Positions 45,096-57,154 of a stretch of DNA of 64,000 nt are shown in pieces. Every line of letters begins with the position of its first letter. Within the stretch, counting starts at the first letter, position 1. This DNA comes from Ahaetulla prasina (lineage: Eukaryota > Chordata > Lepidosauria > Squamata > Colubridae): assembly GCF_028640845.1 (NCBI RefSeq), contig NC_080548.1, forward strand, positions 9,604,314-9,668,313, given 5' to 3'. The position numbers were made by a program, and so were the translations under genes. Under the pieces are notes generated by a model that saw only the letters and a program-made list of their open reading frames with translations, was not told where the DNA came from and did not search any database.

Positions 45096-46170
45096 TAGAA
45101 CATAGAATATAGAATAATAGGATTGGAAGGGACCTTAGAGATCTTCTAGCCAACTCTCTGTTCAAGCAGAAGACCATATACTATTCTGGACAAATGGCAT
45201 CCAGTCTCTTCTTGCAAACCTCCAGGGCTGAAGCACCCAAAATTTCTGGAGGTAAACCATTCCACTGATTAATTGTTCTGTCAGGAAATTTCTCTTTAGT
45301 TTTAGGTTGGATCTCTCTTTAATGATCTTTTATCCATTACTTCTCCTGCCCTCTAGTGCTTTGGAGAATAGGTCAACCCAGTGGTGGAATTCAATTTTAT
45401 TTTTTACTATTGGTTCTGTGGGCGTGGCTTAGTGGGCATGGCATGGCATGGCTTGGTGGGCATGGCTTGGTGGGTGTGGCAGGAGAAGGATACTGCAAAA
45501 TCTCCATTCCACCCCACTCCAAGGGAAGGATACTGCAAAATCTCCATTCCCCCCCCCACTCTGGGGCCAGACAGAGGTGGGATTTGCCAGTTCTCTGACC
45601 TACTCAAAATTTCCGCTACCAGTTCTCCAGAACCTGTCAGAACCTGCTGAATAGCACCCCTGGGCCAACCCCCTCTTCTTGGTTACAGTCCCTCAAGTAC
45701 TGGAAGACTGCTATCATGTAACCCCTAATTCTTCACTTCATTAGATTAGAATACCTATTGTTCATCCTCCAGACCCCTAATCATCTTTGTTGCTCTTCTC
45801 TGCACTCTTTCTGGGGTCTTTTTTTTTTTTTTTTTTTGTATCATGGTGACCGGAACTGAATGCAGTATTCCAAGTGCAGTTTCATCAGTGCAGTATAAAT
45901 TGGCATTATTGCTTTACGTGATCTTGAAGCTATCTCTTTGTTGTTGCAACTAGGAATGCATTAGCTTTTTTGCTTAAGAGATGGTCTACTAAGACACCTA
46001 GATTGCTCTCACAGTTGTTCCTGTTCAGCCAAATGCCACCTATTATATACATGTGCATTTGGCCATTCCCCCTACCTTGGTGTCATCTGCATCATCTACA
46101 TGGATTCATGTATGTAGGTTTATTGACAGAAACACTAGAAATAGAATGCCATTACCTTGTTCAGGGTTGC
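45096..46170 (-). mobile_element. CR1 LINE fragment, interrupted by hAT
   Basis: AGAATAATAGGATTGGAAGG, CCAGGGCTGAAGCACCC and TCAAGTACTGGAAGACTGCT are reverse-complement CR1 3' sequence, parallel to 27945-28345. The host text continues across the hAT at 45379-45662. The CR1-like text extends towards 46170 with lower certainty. Confidence 0.83.
45379..45662. mobile_element. hAT-like element (AGAACCGGT family) inside CR1
   Basis: CAGTGGTGGAATTCAATTT to TGAATAGCACCCCTG. Flanks GGTCAACC (45371-45378) and GGCCAACC (45663-45670). It contains an internal duplication: GGAAGGATACTGCAAAATCT occurs twice. Confidence 0.9.
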
Positions 46171-46924
46171 TTTTTCAACTTCCTAGTTTGGCATACAAAC
46201 CTGTACATCCCAAAGGGTTCCCTGTCTAAGACCTAGTCAGGATCTGCTCTGTTTAGCTTCTAAGAACAGTCAACATTGGATAGGTATTTCACTGAGGTTT
46301 GTGGATCCATACAATGTTCTGATTCAAACAACATACAATGCCTAAATAAAGACATACAAGCCATGGTAATTAGCTTCACACAACAAGCTAAACCTCAAAC
46401 AAGTTAATCACACAATGGTTAAGTAAAAGAATTGAATCTAACCAGAGTCTACCATTGGAACACAATTTGTAACTATGTTTCTCTGTTCATTAGATCTCAG
46501 TTTGGATTAACCAATCCAGCAATGGGATTAAGAAACATGGCAGGTGGGTTTCAAGTAGATTGCAATTAGGTTCATGCATCACATCAAACCATATCACCCT
46601 AACCATGGTTTAAAGACCAAAACGCAATTGGCTAGATTCACAAAACACACTAGGCCAAAGCCAACCAACACACCTAGATTGTTGATCTGAACAACACCTA
46701 AAGCCAGCTCATTTTAGCCGGTAGTTTCTAAGTATTCCGGCAGTAAAGAGGTTAATATCTTCCTTTTAATCTCATGCATTAGACTGAGAGATCACCTGCA
46801 ATACACACATCCCCTCCCCCCAACCTGGGAACTCCCATTTCAAAACTTCTTGGAATGCAGATGTCAAAGTCCTGTTACAAACAGGCTTTGGAGAGAGTAG
46901 AAGACACGCATCTCTTAAAACAAG
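46171..46924. other. Unassigned, non-coding
   Basis: CA-rich text with repeated AACCATGG/AACACACTAGG-like words may be an old repeat. No gene recognised. Confidence 0.4.
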
Positions 46925-47370
46925 CAACTGTTTGAAGGTTCTGTTTGAAGTAATATGACCTGAGCATAGCTCATAAAATTATCTGCCACAATGTCCTACC
47001 TGTCAATGACTACTTCAGCTTCAACCACAACAATACACGAGCACACAATAGATACAAACTTAAAGTGAACCGCTCCAAGCTTGACTGCAGAAAATATGAC
47101 TTCAGTAACAGAGTTGTTAATGCCTAGAATGCACAATCAGACTCTGTGGTCTCATCCCCAAATCCCCAAAACTTTAAGCTTAAACTGTCTACTGTTGACC
47201 TCACCCCATTCCTAAGAGGTCTGTAAGGGGCATGCATAAGAGCACCAGCGTGCCTACCGTCCTTTTCCTAATGTTCCCTTTAGTTGTATTCATTTTACGT
47301 ATTCAATTCATGCTTATACTTATATATATTATCTAATATGTACTCGACAAAATAAATAAATAAATTATAT
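46925..47370 (+). mobile_element. L2/CR1-like LINE 3' end
   Basis: Plus-strand relative of 25.7-26.5 kb: GACTACTTCAGCTTCAACCA corresponds to DYFSFNHN, and GACCTCACCCCATTCCTAAG to DLTPFLR. It finishes with AAATAAATAAATAAATTA. Confidence 0.9.
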
Positions 47371-47625
47371 ATAGACCACAGATGTCAACTGAGCTGCTTA
47401 ATTCCAGTAGTGGATTTTAGTTCAGGACATGAGCCAGGTTCCCACCTAATTTCTGCATCTGATCATCGTGTCTTTAAAGAAAGGCAGAGTGGCAACTCTA
47501 ACAAGAGCTGGACTCCATTTGGGATCTTGCTGTTGAAAGCAGAGCCACGTTTAATCTTTGGTGGTTCTAAATATGGCTGCTTGAACCATACAGCAGGCCG
47601 AAAAACAGCATGTTTTATTCTTTTT
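47371..47625. other. Unassigned, non-coding
   Basis: No recognised features. Confidence 0.4.
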
Positions 47626-47850
47626 TTTTTTAAAAAAAGTTTATTATATAAAATACAAAAGTACAGAAGCAAATAATAGGAAAAATAGGGGAGGGAAAAG
47701 GGAAGAAAACAGTGTAGAAAAGAAGGGGGAAAGAAAGAAAAGTCTTTGATGTCCAACTTCCTTTGGTGCAGTAGAATAAGATAGTAACATCAAACCCCAA
47801 CTTTTCACTTTTACATAATAGTATAAACCAGCCATTTCTATAACAACAGA
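47626..47850 (-). mobile_element. L1-like 3' end
   Basis: Reverse-strand counterpart of 19500-19795: shared CTGCACCAAAG block, pyrimidine run and TTTATTATATA end. The T-run at 47617-47640 would be its poly-A. Confidence 0.5.
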
Positions 47851-49840
47851 TCTATCTAATCAGTAAAACCCAGAATCAAAGTTTCTTTTTTTTCCTGCCT
47901 CAAGCACAAAGTCCAGAAACGGTTTCCAGGCAGAAACAAAAGTAATTGTGTTTCTTTATTATTATTATTTTATCAAAGCAGCCAATTTAGCCAACTCTGC
48001 TAGCTCCCATCAGCTTTTACAACCATTCATCCATTGTGGGGATTGTAGTCAGGTGGAAGAGTGATGGACAGGGGTGTTTTTGCTCCAGGGGCCACTCCTG
48101 CGTCTCCATCTGCAGTTGGATTCATCGTGGTTATCTCTACCTGCGTATTTTTGCAGTCAGTGCTACTGCTAAAGGCTGAGATCTAGCTGTTTTCTGCCTG
48201 GTTGGCATTCCTAGCTGACAAATGTATCAGTGTTGGTGCTTTTCAGGCATTTTAGTCCAAACAAAATTTGAGCCAAGAAAATGAGTCATCAAGGAAGAGA
48301 AGGGCAGCATGGCTTTCCTCCTAACTGTTTACCATTGGGTGGAGAACCACTGGTTTCTTTCCCCCACGCTAACATTTTTGGTCAAATGCACCATAGTTAT
48401 TTAGTACCTGACACCACCTTCGATAATTAATGGCTCGTGAGATTCTGTGCAGGATAGCTGCCAAAGCCAAATGAAACCATCCAGAAAAAATGGGGACAAA
48501 CATATTTGCACAACCATATTTTTAATACGTCTATCCAGGATGTAAATATGTTCTGTATGGAGAATATAAAATGTTGTTTTCTGAAATAAGTCTCTCAAAG
48601 GTACATTGAAATATAATGCATTAAAGGCGAGCTCATGAATCTATTATCCGGCTGCATAAGAGCCCCTAGATTCACTTAAATATAATCAACATTCTGAAAA
48701 ATAATCTCCACAGAAATGATTGAGTTTTACTCCAAGTATTCAAACCAGGAGGTATTATTGCATATGGCATTTAATATATAAATTCCGGTTACAGAAACTG
48801 AGATGAAGAATATGACTAGGTGACTTTAGATATCAGATTGGTAGGGATTATGTTACAATGCCTAAGTTATCTGTTATTGCTGTACTTTTGACTGTTGGAA
48901 TAAGAAGGTGTAGACAGGGATCCCTGAGTTCTTCAGCCAGTTGACCCTTTTATGAAGCTTCAGATTGTTCATTGATCCCCAAACATTTAATCCTAACCCT
49001 GTGGGAGGATCAATACTCACCACTTTGGAGAACCCAGGGTATCGTGAGAGAACAAGAGATTCTTTGAACAAACAAATAGACACACCCTTCACAGTGCAGT
49101 TATGGATACTTAAAATAGGCAAGAACTAACGTCTTTGTAGAGGTGCTTTTAATAAACAGAAATTCCCTATTTATTTAGGTTGCAACCCTCTTTCCTCTTA
49201 CATTTCTCCTCCTTCTATTAGGAGAAATCGAACTTTCTCCTATTTTCATGGGTTTTGCCTGTTTTTATGGGGTTTTTCCCTTACTTTTGTATGCTGCTCA
49301 GAATCCACTGTTGGGCATCTAATAAATACCAATATCAATCAACCAATCAATCCAGGTTTGAGCTAGTCTGGTCAGTGAGAAAAGGAAAGAGAGACCCAAA
49401 CTCTCTTTGGGGGATCAAACCCAAGTGTCTCCACACCTATTTAGTGCCTTCATAATTACCTTTACTACTATTGAGAGGAGGGATTGGCCCCTCTAAGTCC
49501 CTTCAGAATCTTCTGAGCTGGGGGGGGGCCTACAATCTAGGTCTCTCCACTCCTAGTTCAAACTATTCACTGTCGTCCTATCCTAACTCCTAGGATTAAA
49601 GTGAGGGATTGGCTGAAAGGTTCTGTGGCTCAGGAAGGACTAGAATTTGGATCTCCCTGCTACCATTCCAACACCTCGATCACATCACAACAATGATTCT
49701 TGGGCTAAGACAGAGAGGATGTCATGGGCTGTCAAAATAAGCTTGGGAGACAGGAGGAAGAGTTGCAGCCAGGGCAAGAGTCAGACAAGAATCCATCTCA
49801 GTCCATAGAAGGAAAAGGAGTGAAGAAAGCATTTCAGAAG
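47851..49840. other. Unassigned, non-coding
   Basis: Mostly AT-rich single-copy-looking sequence. Worn SINE-like text lies near 49470-49690. No gene recognised. Confidence 0.45.
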
Positions 49841-49843
49841 TGA

Positions 49844-50325
49844 TCCTCCCTAGTCCTCTGGAAAGGAATGAGGATGGAGAAGGCATCTCAGAAAGGATGG
49901 AGACATATCAATTTAATTTAATTAATTGGTTGATTAATTGATTAATATCCTCCCTAGTTCTCTGGAAAGGAATGGGGATGGAGAAGGCATCTCAGAAAGG
50001 ATCTCAGAGTCCCCTTCTCAGTGAGATGGTGGCACATCCATGTAATTACTCAATGAATTCGTTCATTAATTGATTAACTGGTATCCTTCCTTGTTCTCTG
50101 GAAAGAAATGGGGATGGAGAAGGCATCTCAAAAAGGATTCCAGAATCACCTTATCAGTAAGATGTAGACATATTGATTTAATTTAATTAATTGGTTGATT
50201 AATTGATTAATATCCTCCCTAGTCTTCCAGAAAGGAATGGGGATGGAGAAGGCATCTCAGAAAGGAACCTGGAGTCACCCTATCAGTGAAAAGGGTGGTG
50301 TATCCATTTAATAAACAAAAAAAAA
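49844..50325. repeat. Irregular tandem array, four units
   Basis: TCCTCCCTAGT-type starts near 49844, 49947, 50083 and 50212, each followed by GGATGGAGAAGGCATCTC. Spacings are about 103, 136 and 129 bp. Linkers contain TTAATTAATTGGTTGATTAA-type AT-rich spacers. Confidence 0.9.
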
Positions 50326-50642
50326 AAATGAACAAACATCCTCTCTTGGCCTCAAACAGAAATGCCACGTCAATAAGGACAAGAAGAAATAAAGAAAATT
50401 AGGGATGATTCAAGATCTGTTCAGTAGTATTGGATAGCTTCTTACATTCTTCTGTCTGGCCAGCTAAACCACATGGCTGCCAACATTTTTACTCTCCTGC
50501 CTTGCTTTACTTGCTGTGGCTACGTTTCAGGCAGAAGCAGCAGCTGACAACTTCTTATGTTCTCTTTTCTTGCAGGGGTGTCTGCAGGGTCTGATGAAAA
50601 CAACCTTTAATAAAAGGAAGGATGATTGATTTTGAGGAAGAA
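50326..50642. other. Unassigned, non-coding
   Basis: A CTTTTCTTGCAG acceptor-like site near 50565-50576 is noted but unsupported. Confidence 0.35.
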
Positions 50643-50789
50643 GGGAGGGAGGGAGGGAGGGAGAAAAAAGGAAGGAAGGAAGGGAGGGAGGGAGGGAGGG
50701 AGGGAGGGAGGAAGGAAGGAAGGAAGGAAGGAAGGAAGGAAGGAAGGAAGGAAGGAAGGAAGGAAGGAAGGAAGGAAGGAAGGAAGGAA
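50643..50789. repeat. (GGGA)n/(GGAA)n microsatellite
   Basis: Purine-only array, GGGA-rich then pure GGAA for about 75 bp. It gives open frames of charged or serine/proline repeats on both strands. Confidence 0.97.
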
Positions 50790-51007
50790 AAAATAAAAAT
50801 CAGAGAAAAAAGGAGACAAAATTACTATTACTATTTCTACAATTACTTTTTTGCTGTCATTTACTTTCCTGCCTATCAAGGCCATGGCAAAGCAAAATTT
50901 CAAGAACATTTTGTGAAGTTTTTCACGGTAGCCACAGACCACCATGTGTGCTTCTATTTTAGTAGCAAAAAAAATATATGACAATATGGGTGCTCTAAAG
51001 ATGTTCA

Positions 51008-51346
51008 AAGGATGTGGTGGCTCAGTGGCTAAGATGCTGAGCTTGTCGATCAAAAGGTCGGCAGTTCAGTGGTTCGAATCCCTAGTGCCACGTAACGGCA
51101 CTTGTCCCAGCTTCTGCCAACCTAGCAGTTCGAAAGCACGTAAAAAATGCAAGTAGAAAAATAGGGACCACCTTTGGTGGGAAAGTAACAGCATTCCACG
51201 TGCCTTTGGCGTTGAGTCATACCGGCCACATGACCACGGAGACGTCTTCGGACAGCACTGGCTCTTCAGTTTTGAAACAGAGATGAGCACCGCCCCCTAG
51301 AGTCAGGAACGACTAGCACATATGTGTGAGGGGAACCTTTACCTTT
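51008..51346 (+). mobile_element. Sauria-type SINE, full length
   Basis: tRNA-like head with GTGGCTCAGTGGCTAAGATG (A box) and GGTTCGAATCCC (B box). The middle contains CATGACCACGGAGACGTC. The Bov-B-like tail is GGGGAACCTTTACCTTTAA. Flanks AAAGATGTTCA (50997-51007) and AAAAATGTTCA (51347-51357) are the target duplication, 10 of 11. It is not a functional tRNA gene. Confidence 0.93.
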
Positions 51347-51703
51347 AAAAATGTTCATATTTCTCTTTTTTTAAAAAAAATGCATCTAACTGCCTTGAAT
51401 GGACGACAGCCTAAAAGACACAGCAAGTAAAATTTGTTCAGAGATCATGGAAATGTTTTGGAAGGAGACTCATTTTTCCTAGAATGAGCCAAGAAAAATT
51501 ATTAATAACTTATTGTTTAACACAGAAATGCAAAACCTACGACAGAAAAGCCTTAGAGTTCAGCCACTCCAAGACTCCAAATTCCTGATTTGTGATCCAA
51601 TTTGGTGTTTGTTTTCTGGCCTAGAAATTTTAGAATGGAATTTCGGGAGCTAGACTTCAATGCCAAGCAGGACCTAAATTTGAAAAAGGTTTACTTTATA
51701 ACC
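51347..51703. other. Unassigned, non-coding
   Basis: No recognised features. Confidence 0.4.
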
Positions 51704-51711
51704 CTTTACTT

Positions 51712-51977
51712 CAGTGGTGAAATTCTATTTTTTTTTACTACCGGTTCTGTGGGCATCGCTTGGTGGGTTTGATGTGGCTTGGTGGGTGTGGCTGGGTGGG
51801 TGTGGCAGGGAAGGATACTGCAAAATCTCCATTCCCTCCTCACTCCTGGGGGAAGGATATTGCAAAATCCCCATTCCCACCCCACTCTGGGCCAGCCAGA
51901 GGTGGTATTTGCCGTTTCTCAGAATTACTCAAAATTTCCGCTACCGGTTCTCCAGAACCTGCTAGATTTCACCTCTG
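51712..51977. mobile_element. hAT-like element (AGAACCGGT family)
   Basis: CAGTGGTGAAATTC to GATTTCACCTCTG. Identical CTTTACTT at 51704-51711 and 51978-51985. Confidence 0.94.
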
Positions 51978-51985
51978 CTTTACTT

Positions 51986-52592
51986 TGATTGTCCTTTGAA
52001 CTAAGTAACATGGAGTTTAATTGATCAATTAATAATATTATGTGGTTCTTGGATTATGCAGAATCCAATTATCACACGGGGAAAAGAAATCCATGCAAAT
52101 AGAAAACTAATCTGTTGGGGAGAAGACTGCGTTTGTATGCTAGCTTTCCTCTGTGGAGGGATTGATTGTATGGAAAATATCATGTCTTTGTTCATTTATG
52201 GGAATTTACAGGGGAATGATGAGAACCATGAGTTACAAGTTAGTTTATTACTTACAGAAGGAGATGTGGGGCGGGGGGGGGGGGGAGGCAAGATTGTCTT
52301 GTTTTTCCTGTTTCTTTTGAAGAGCATATATAAACCTCCCCCAGGTCAGTTTATTACTTGCAGAAGGAGGCCTGCTAAATCTCAACTAGCAAGAGAATAA
52401 GGGAGAATAGATTATATCAAAAGGGAAGGTGAGAGAAGAATACCATTTTTGAAAGCTCTACTGTATGAAAGCAGAAAAATTAAAAAGGGTGTCTAAAAGT
52501 CCATCAAGTCCAAAAGGAAAAATGTTCTGCTCAGATTCTATTATCTTGTTCTTTCTTTCTTTCTTTTTTCTTTCTTTCTTTTTTTTTTTTTT
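51986..52592. other. Unassigned, with (TTTC)n at 52546-52585
   Basis: No gene recognised. A 14-base G run lies near 52272, and TTTC repeats precede the SINE poly-T. Confidence 0.45.
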
Positions 52593-52850
52593 GAATTTAT
52601 ATCCCGCCCTTCTCCGAAGACTCAGGGCGGCTTACATTGTGTAAGGCAATAGTCTCATCCATTTGTATATTATATACAAAGTCAACTTGTATTGCCCCCC
52701 CCCAACAATCTGGGTCCTCATTTTACCTACCTTATAAAGGATGGAAGGCTGAGTCAACCTTGGGCCTGGTGGGACTCGAACCTGCAAGTAATTGCAAGCA
52801 GCTGTGTTTTATAACAGACTGTCTTACTAGCCTGAGCCACCAGAGGCCCT
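52593..52850 (-). mobile_element. tRNA-derived SINE with L2/CR1-like tail
   Basis: Close relative of 23479-23745: TATCCCGCCCTTCTCCGAAG tail on the left, ACTCGAACCTGC (B-box complement) and CTGAGCCACCAGAGGCCC head on the right. Confidence 0.88.
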
Positions 52851-52932
52851 TCCTTTCTTCCTTCCTTCCTTTCTTCCTTCTGTTCTTCCTTCCTTTTCTT
52901 TTTTTCTTCCTTCCTTCCTTTCTTCTTTTGCT
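52851..52932. repeat. (TTCC)n imperfect microsatellite
   Basis: Imperfect TTCC/TTTC units immediately after the 5' end of the SINE. Confidence 0.9.
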
Positions 52933-53590
52933 TCTGGAGTTTATTCATTTATTGTTTAAGGTTCACCAAAAAGTTTTCAAGCTATTCCCTGTTCAAATAT
53001 GGTTTTCTTTGACTTTGAAATCAGCCAGTCACCTATGTAACCTTTAAAACCAAAAAGCAAAAGGAGGTCTTTGAAAGATGGGGAAGGTGTGGTCCTTTCA
53101 TCTCTGTTGCCTGGTTATTATATAGAGCCAGATGTATGATGCATCTGTAATCACAATGGAGAAAGGAGGCAGACACCTGCAGATGTTGTTTTTTCTCTCT
53201 GTCCTTGGGATCCAGGGCTGACCCTTTTAATGCCTTACCCTCCACAGACCATGTAGTCCTGCTGTCTTTGCATTGAATTGGGGCATTGAACTTCAGTGCA
53301 TCTGATGATGGGCAGACCCTTTTATTCGTTAAATTTATTTATTGTAAATATTGTCATTTACTGACAAGTGGCTCTGCATGGCTTGCAACTGCATAATACG
53401 GTAATATAAAACAATGAGAGCCTTAACTTCATCAAGTGTTAAAAATTAAAACATTAAAAGTTAAGGGAAAAACCAGGATTAAAGGGACCAATATGTAAAC
53501 AGGATGCAGATGGAATCTTTTCCTTCCTATATGAGATGCCAAGATGAACCAACAATCTTGGGGGTTCTCCTTCATGTGCATTTCTGCATA
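52933..53590. other. Unassigned, non-coding
   Basis: No recognised features. Confidence 0.4.
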
Positions 53591-53591
53591 C

Positions 53592-54375
53592 AGATAGTCC
53601 TCAACTTACAACCATTCATTCGGTGTTTAAAGTTGCAACTGCCATGAAAAGAAGGGATTTATAATGGGTCCTGACTCCTTGCGCTTATGACCATTGCAGC
53701 AACCCCATGGTCATGTGATCAAAATTTGGGCATTTGGTAACCAAAGGGCCGTGGTAGCTCAAGCTGTAAGAAGCCTGTTATTAGAACACAGCAGCCTGCA
53801 ATTACTGCAGGTTCAAGCCCGGCCCAAGGTTGACTCAGCCTTCCATCCTTTATAAGGTAGGTAAAACGAGGACCCAGATTGTTGGGGGGGCAATAAGTTG
53901 ACTTTGTAAAATATACAAATAGAATGAGACTATTGCCTTATACACTGTAAGCCGCCCTGAGTCTTTGGAGAAGGGCGGGATATAAATGTAAATTAAAAAA
54001 AAAAAACCAGCTTGCATTTACAACAGTTGCAGCATCTCAGAGAGAGGTGATTGCCGCTTGCAACCTTCTTATAAGCAAAGCCAATCACTGCAGTTGTTAA
54101 GTGAATCACACAGTTGCTAAGCGAATCCCTCATTCGTTTTGACCGTCAGAAGCCAACTTGGAAGATCATCAGTGGTGATCACCTGGTCACGGGACAATGC
54201 AACGGTCAAAAATGCATAGCAGTTGTCAAACACCCCAATTTTTATTATATGGTTGCGAGGATGCCGTGATGGTCATAAGTGCGAGGCCTGGTTCTAAGTA
54301 ATTTTTTTTTTGCAGTGCCATTGTAACTATGAATGGCTTCTAAACCAATGGTTGTAAGTTGAAAATCACTTGTAT
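53592..54375. mobile_element. Tc1/mariner-like MITE interrupted by a SINE
   Basis: CAGATAGTCCTCAACTTACA after TA on the left; TTGTAAGTTGAAAATCACTTG before TA on the right. The inside is longer than usual even without the SINE, so it may be two fused copies. Confidence 0.8.
53744..54007 (+). mobile_element. tRNA-derived SINE with L2/CR1-like tail
   Basis: Plus-strand copy: head GGGCCGTGGTAGCTCAAGC, B box GGTTCAAGCCC, core GGTTGACTCAGCC, tail GTAAGCCGCCCTGAGTC and GGGCGGGATATAA, then oligo-A. AACCA is repeated at the two junctions. Confidence 0.9.
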
Positions 54376-55062
54376 TAAGCCACCAGGTGCTTTTGGTTAG
54401 GCCGAATAATGAACTCATTTGGCGGCTGAGTTCACACAACATGCTGTACTAAAAAGGGATTGGGTGATTCAAATGTCTGCATGGGAACAGGGAATTCTGA
54501 CCTGGTGGAATTTTCTTGTATGAATTAAGCTATTGTTGGAAGAAATATCCATCTGGGTTCAGTTTCAAGTGGGGACAAAGACACTGGAAACATGGAGACT
54601 GCTTGGAAAGATGGTTTAATGGTGGTCAGGATCACATGGCTTGAGTTCCTGAACAGAAAAAGGGCTGAGATCCTGTGTGCTCCCTGGCTTTATGCTTTTT
54701 CTGAGCTTTGAACTTTCTGGGGCACAAGAAGAGTACCCTGATTGGCTGTCAGACTCCCAGGGGGTGGGGGTCTTAGCTAGCCTTGCTGGCTGATGTAATC
54801 TTCCCAGGTGCCATGTGGTGAGTTTCAGTTGCTAGATGGGTTCTATTATGATGCAGATGATGGCCCATTGACAAAGGTGGGGGGTGGCAGGAAGTTGCAG
54901 GGAGCTGCTTTGTCTTTAAAACATGTTTCTCCATTTCTCATCCAGGGAAATATATTCTGCCTTTTAAGTATTTTCTAAAATATTTCATTCTTCTAAGAGG
55001 TGGGTGGGTGCTAAATTCCTACACTATCATAGCAAGCCATAAATTTGTTAGTTTTGGAGACA
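54376..55062. other. Unassigned, non-coding
   Basis: No recognised gene or repeat. Confidence 0.45.
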
Positions 55063-55070
55063 GATTATAC

Positions 55071-55325
55071 CAGTGGTGGGACTCAAATTTTTTTACTACC
55101 GGTTCTGTGGGCATGACTTGGTGGGTCTGGCATGGCTTGGTGGGCATAGCAGGGGAAGGTTATTGCCGAAATCTCCATTTCCTCCCGATCAGCTGGGATT
55201 CGGGAGGTAGAGAAGAGATGGGGATGGGGCCAGTTAGAGGTGGTGTTTACTGGTTCTCCAAACTACTCAAACTTTCTGCTACCAGTTCTCCAAAATTGGT
55301 CAGAACCTGTTGAATACAACCTCTG
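55071..55325. mobile_element. hAT-like element (AGAACCGGT family)
   Basis: CAGTGGTGGGACTCAAATT to TGAATACAACCTCTG. Flanks GATTATAC (55063-55070) and GATTACAC (55326-55333). Confidence 0.9.
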
Positions 55326-55333
55326 GATTACAC

Positions 55334-55902
55334 ATTTTGTTTTATTAACTGGGTTTAAGATTCAGCCAGTTGAATGAAAAACAGGCTTAGCCTTATTACT
55401 GTTATTATTCATTAACTTTCTAACCCATCTCTTACATATGTATTAGCCCTAAAACAAGCCATTGAGGTTCATTCAACAAACAATTATTTTAAAATTAACC
55501 TAACATCATGTATGGAGACCGTGATTGTCTCTTAATACTCAGGAAATTACTGAGCGGTTAGACAAAATCCAGATAATCCATTTCTGGTTTAAATCTCAGG
55601 AAACATTGTTGTAATTTTGCACAGTCTTATGTTGTTTTAGGAAACTTTTTTTTAAAATGTCAGTTGGGGAAAAAAATGGTAGGAAACCTACAGTCAAAAT
55701 ATAAGTTGTTCCACCTGTTTGATGGGTTCTTTGCAGATGCACAGAAAAAACCTTAGATCTAATTGGTCACAAGCACCACAATTAAAGGAAAGAAAGAGGA
55801 ATTGGACAGCTCCCAAAACACCAGCAGGATTTCCTAGCTAAGAACAGTTGCTATTCTGGCAAAACATGAGTGAATTGAACTTTGGAACAGCCAACATATA
55901 AA
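55334..55902. other. Unassigned, non-coding
   Basis: No recognised features. Confidence 0.4.
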
Positions 55903-56178
55903 TAGTCCTCGGTTTATGGCCACAGTTGAACCCAAAATTTCCATTGCTAAGCAAGATAGCTGCTGAGTGAGTTTTGCCCCATTTTACAACTTTCTTGCCA
56001 TACTTATTAAGTGAATTACTGCAGTTGTTAAATTAGTAATGTGGTTGTTAAATGAATCTGGGTTCCCCATTGACTTTGCTTGTCAAAAGATCGCAAAAAG
56101 GATCACATGACCCTGAAACACTGCAACCTGCATAAATACGCCAGTTGCCAGGTATCCAAATTTTGATCACATGACCAC
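55903..56178. mobile_element. Tc1/mariner-like MITE, one-ended fragment
   Basis: ATAGTCCTCGGTTTATGGCC on the left, then normal family sequence up to GATCACATGACCAC, where it stops. The right terminal part is lost. Confidence 0.83.
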
Positions 56179-56875
56179 AGGCCATATGTGGTCCTGGACA
56201 GCTAGTAATGTGGCCCCACAAGATATAATAAAAGATAAAAAAATAAAAGAAATTTGTTATTTATATACATTAACTATATCATATATTTCGTATCTGGCCC
56301 AAGACAATTCATTTTCACTCAATGCAGTCCACGCAAGCCCAAAGGCTGGACACCCATGACTCCGTGTATTACGCATATCCAGAAAATTGCACTTTGTTCA
56401 GCTAACTATGCTTGAACAAACCATGACCCGGTTGCTTAGCTCGGTTTATGAGCTAAATTTCTTTTTGGCAGGTTAAATCAACCACAGCTTAATAAAATAT
56501 GTGAAGCAATCTATAAAGGAATATTATGTTGCTTTCACCCATGAACAGCTTAGAAACAGCCCATATTGGACGCCCAATAAAATAATTGTGATAATACTAA
56601 TGTTGTCACTTGACAAACCCAATTGAGTCAAGTGGCAGTGGGCATGAGGTTAAATTTACTGAATAAACATTCTCTTACCTGGAATGGGTTTTCAACTCTA
56701 TGACTTCTTCAGAAACCAAGATTTGACAGGCAAATTACAGTAATGATGGGCAGAGTGCCAGCTGGGCATAGTTGCCAAGGAGTTAGCTAGTTGGAATGGC
56801 CAATACCAGACACCAATAATGAGAAGAAAAAACTCTTAGCAAGAAGGGGATCAGAGAAATTCAAACATTTATCAG
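56179..56875. other. Unassigned, non-coding
   Basis: No recognised gene or repeat. Confidence 0.4.
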
Positions 56876-57000
56876 AATAACTGAGTTGGAAGGGACCTTG
56901 TAGGTCATCTAGTCCAATCACACACACACACACACACACGGCCAAGCAGGCGATCCTACACTATTTCTGATAGATGGCAGTCCAATATTTTTGCCCCCCA
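56876..57000 (-). mobile_element. CR1 3' end fragment, with (CA)n
   Basis: AACTGAGTTGGAAGGGACCT and CATCTAGTCCAATC are CR1 3' sequence. A (CA)n run at 56920-56938 replaces part of it. Confidence 0.75.
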
Positions 57001-57025
57001 AATATTCACTGAGAACATTCCTCAA

Positions 57026-57154
57026 GAATAGAATAGAATAGAATAGAATAGAATAGAATAGAATAGAATAGAATAGAATAGAATAGAATAGAATAGAATC
57101 AGAGCAGAGCAGAGCAGAACAGAACAGAACAGAACAGAACAGAACAGAACAGAA
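57026..57154. repeat. (GAATA)n and (CAGAR)n pentamer array
   Basis: About 15 GAATA units, then CAGAG units, then CAGAA units. All are pentamers in register, so the array has changed its unit step by step. Confidence 0.95.

Noticed and set aside
51010..51085. tRNA gene suggested by A and B boxes
   Set aside because: It is the head of a full-length Sauria-type SINE with its own target duplication.
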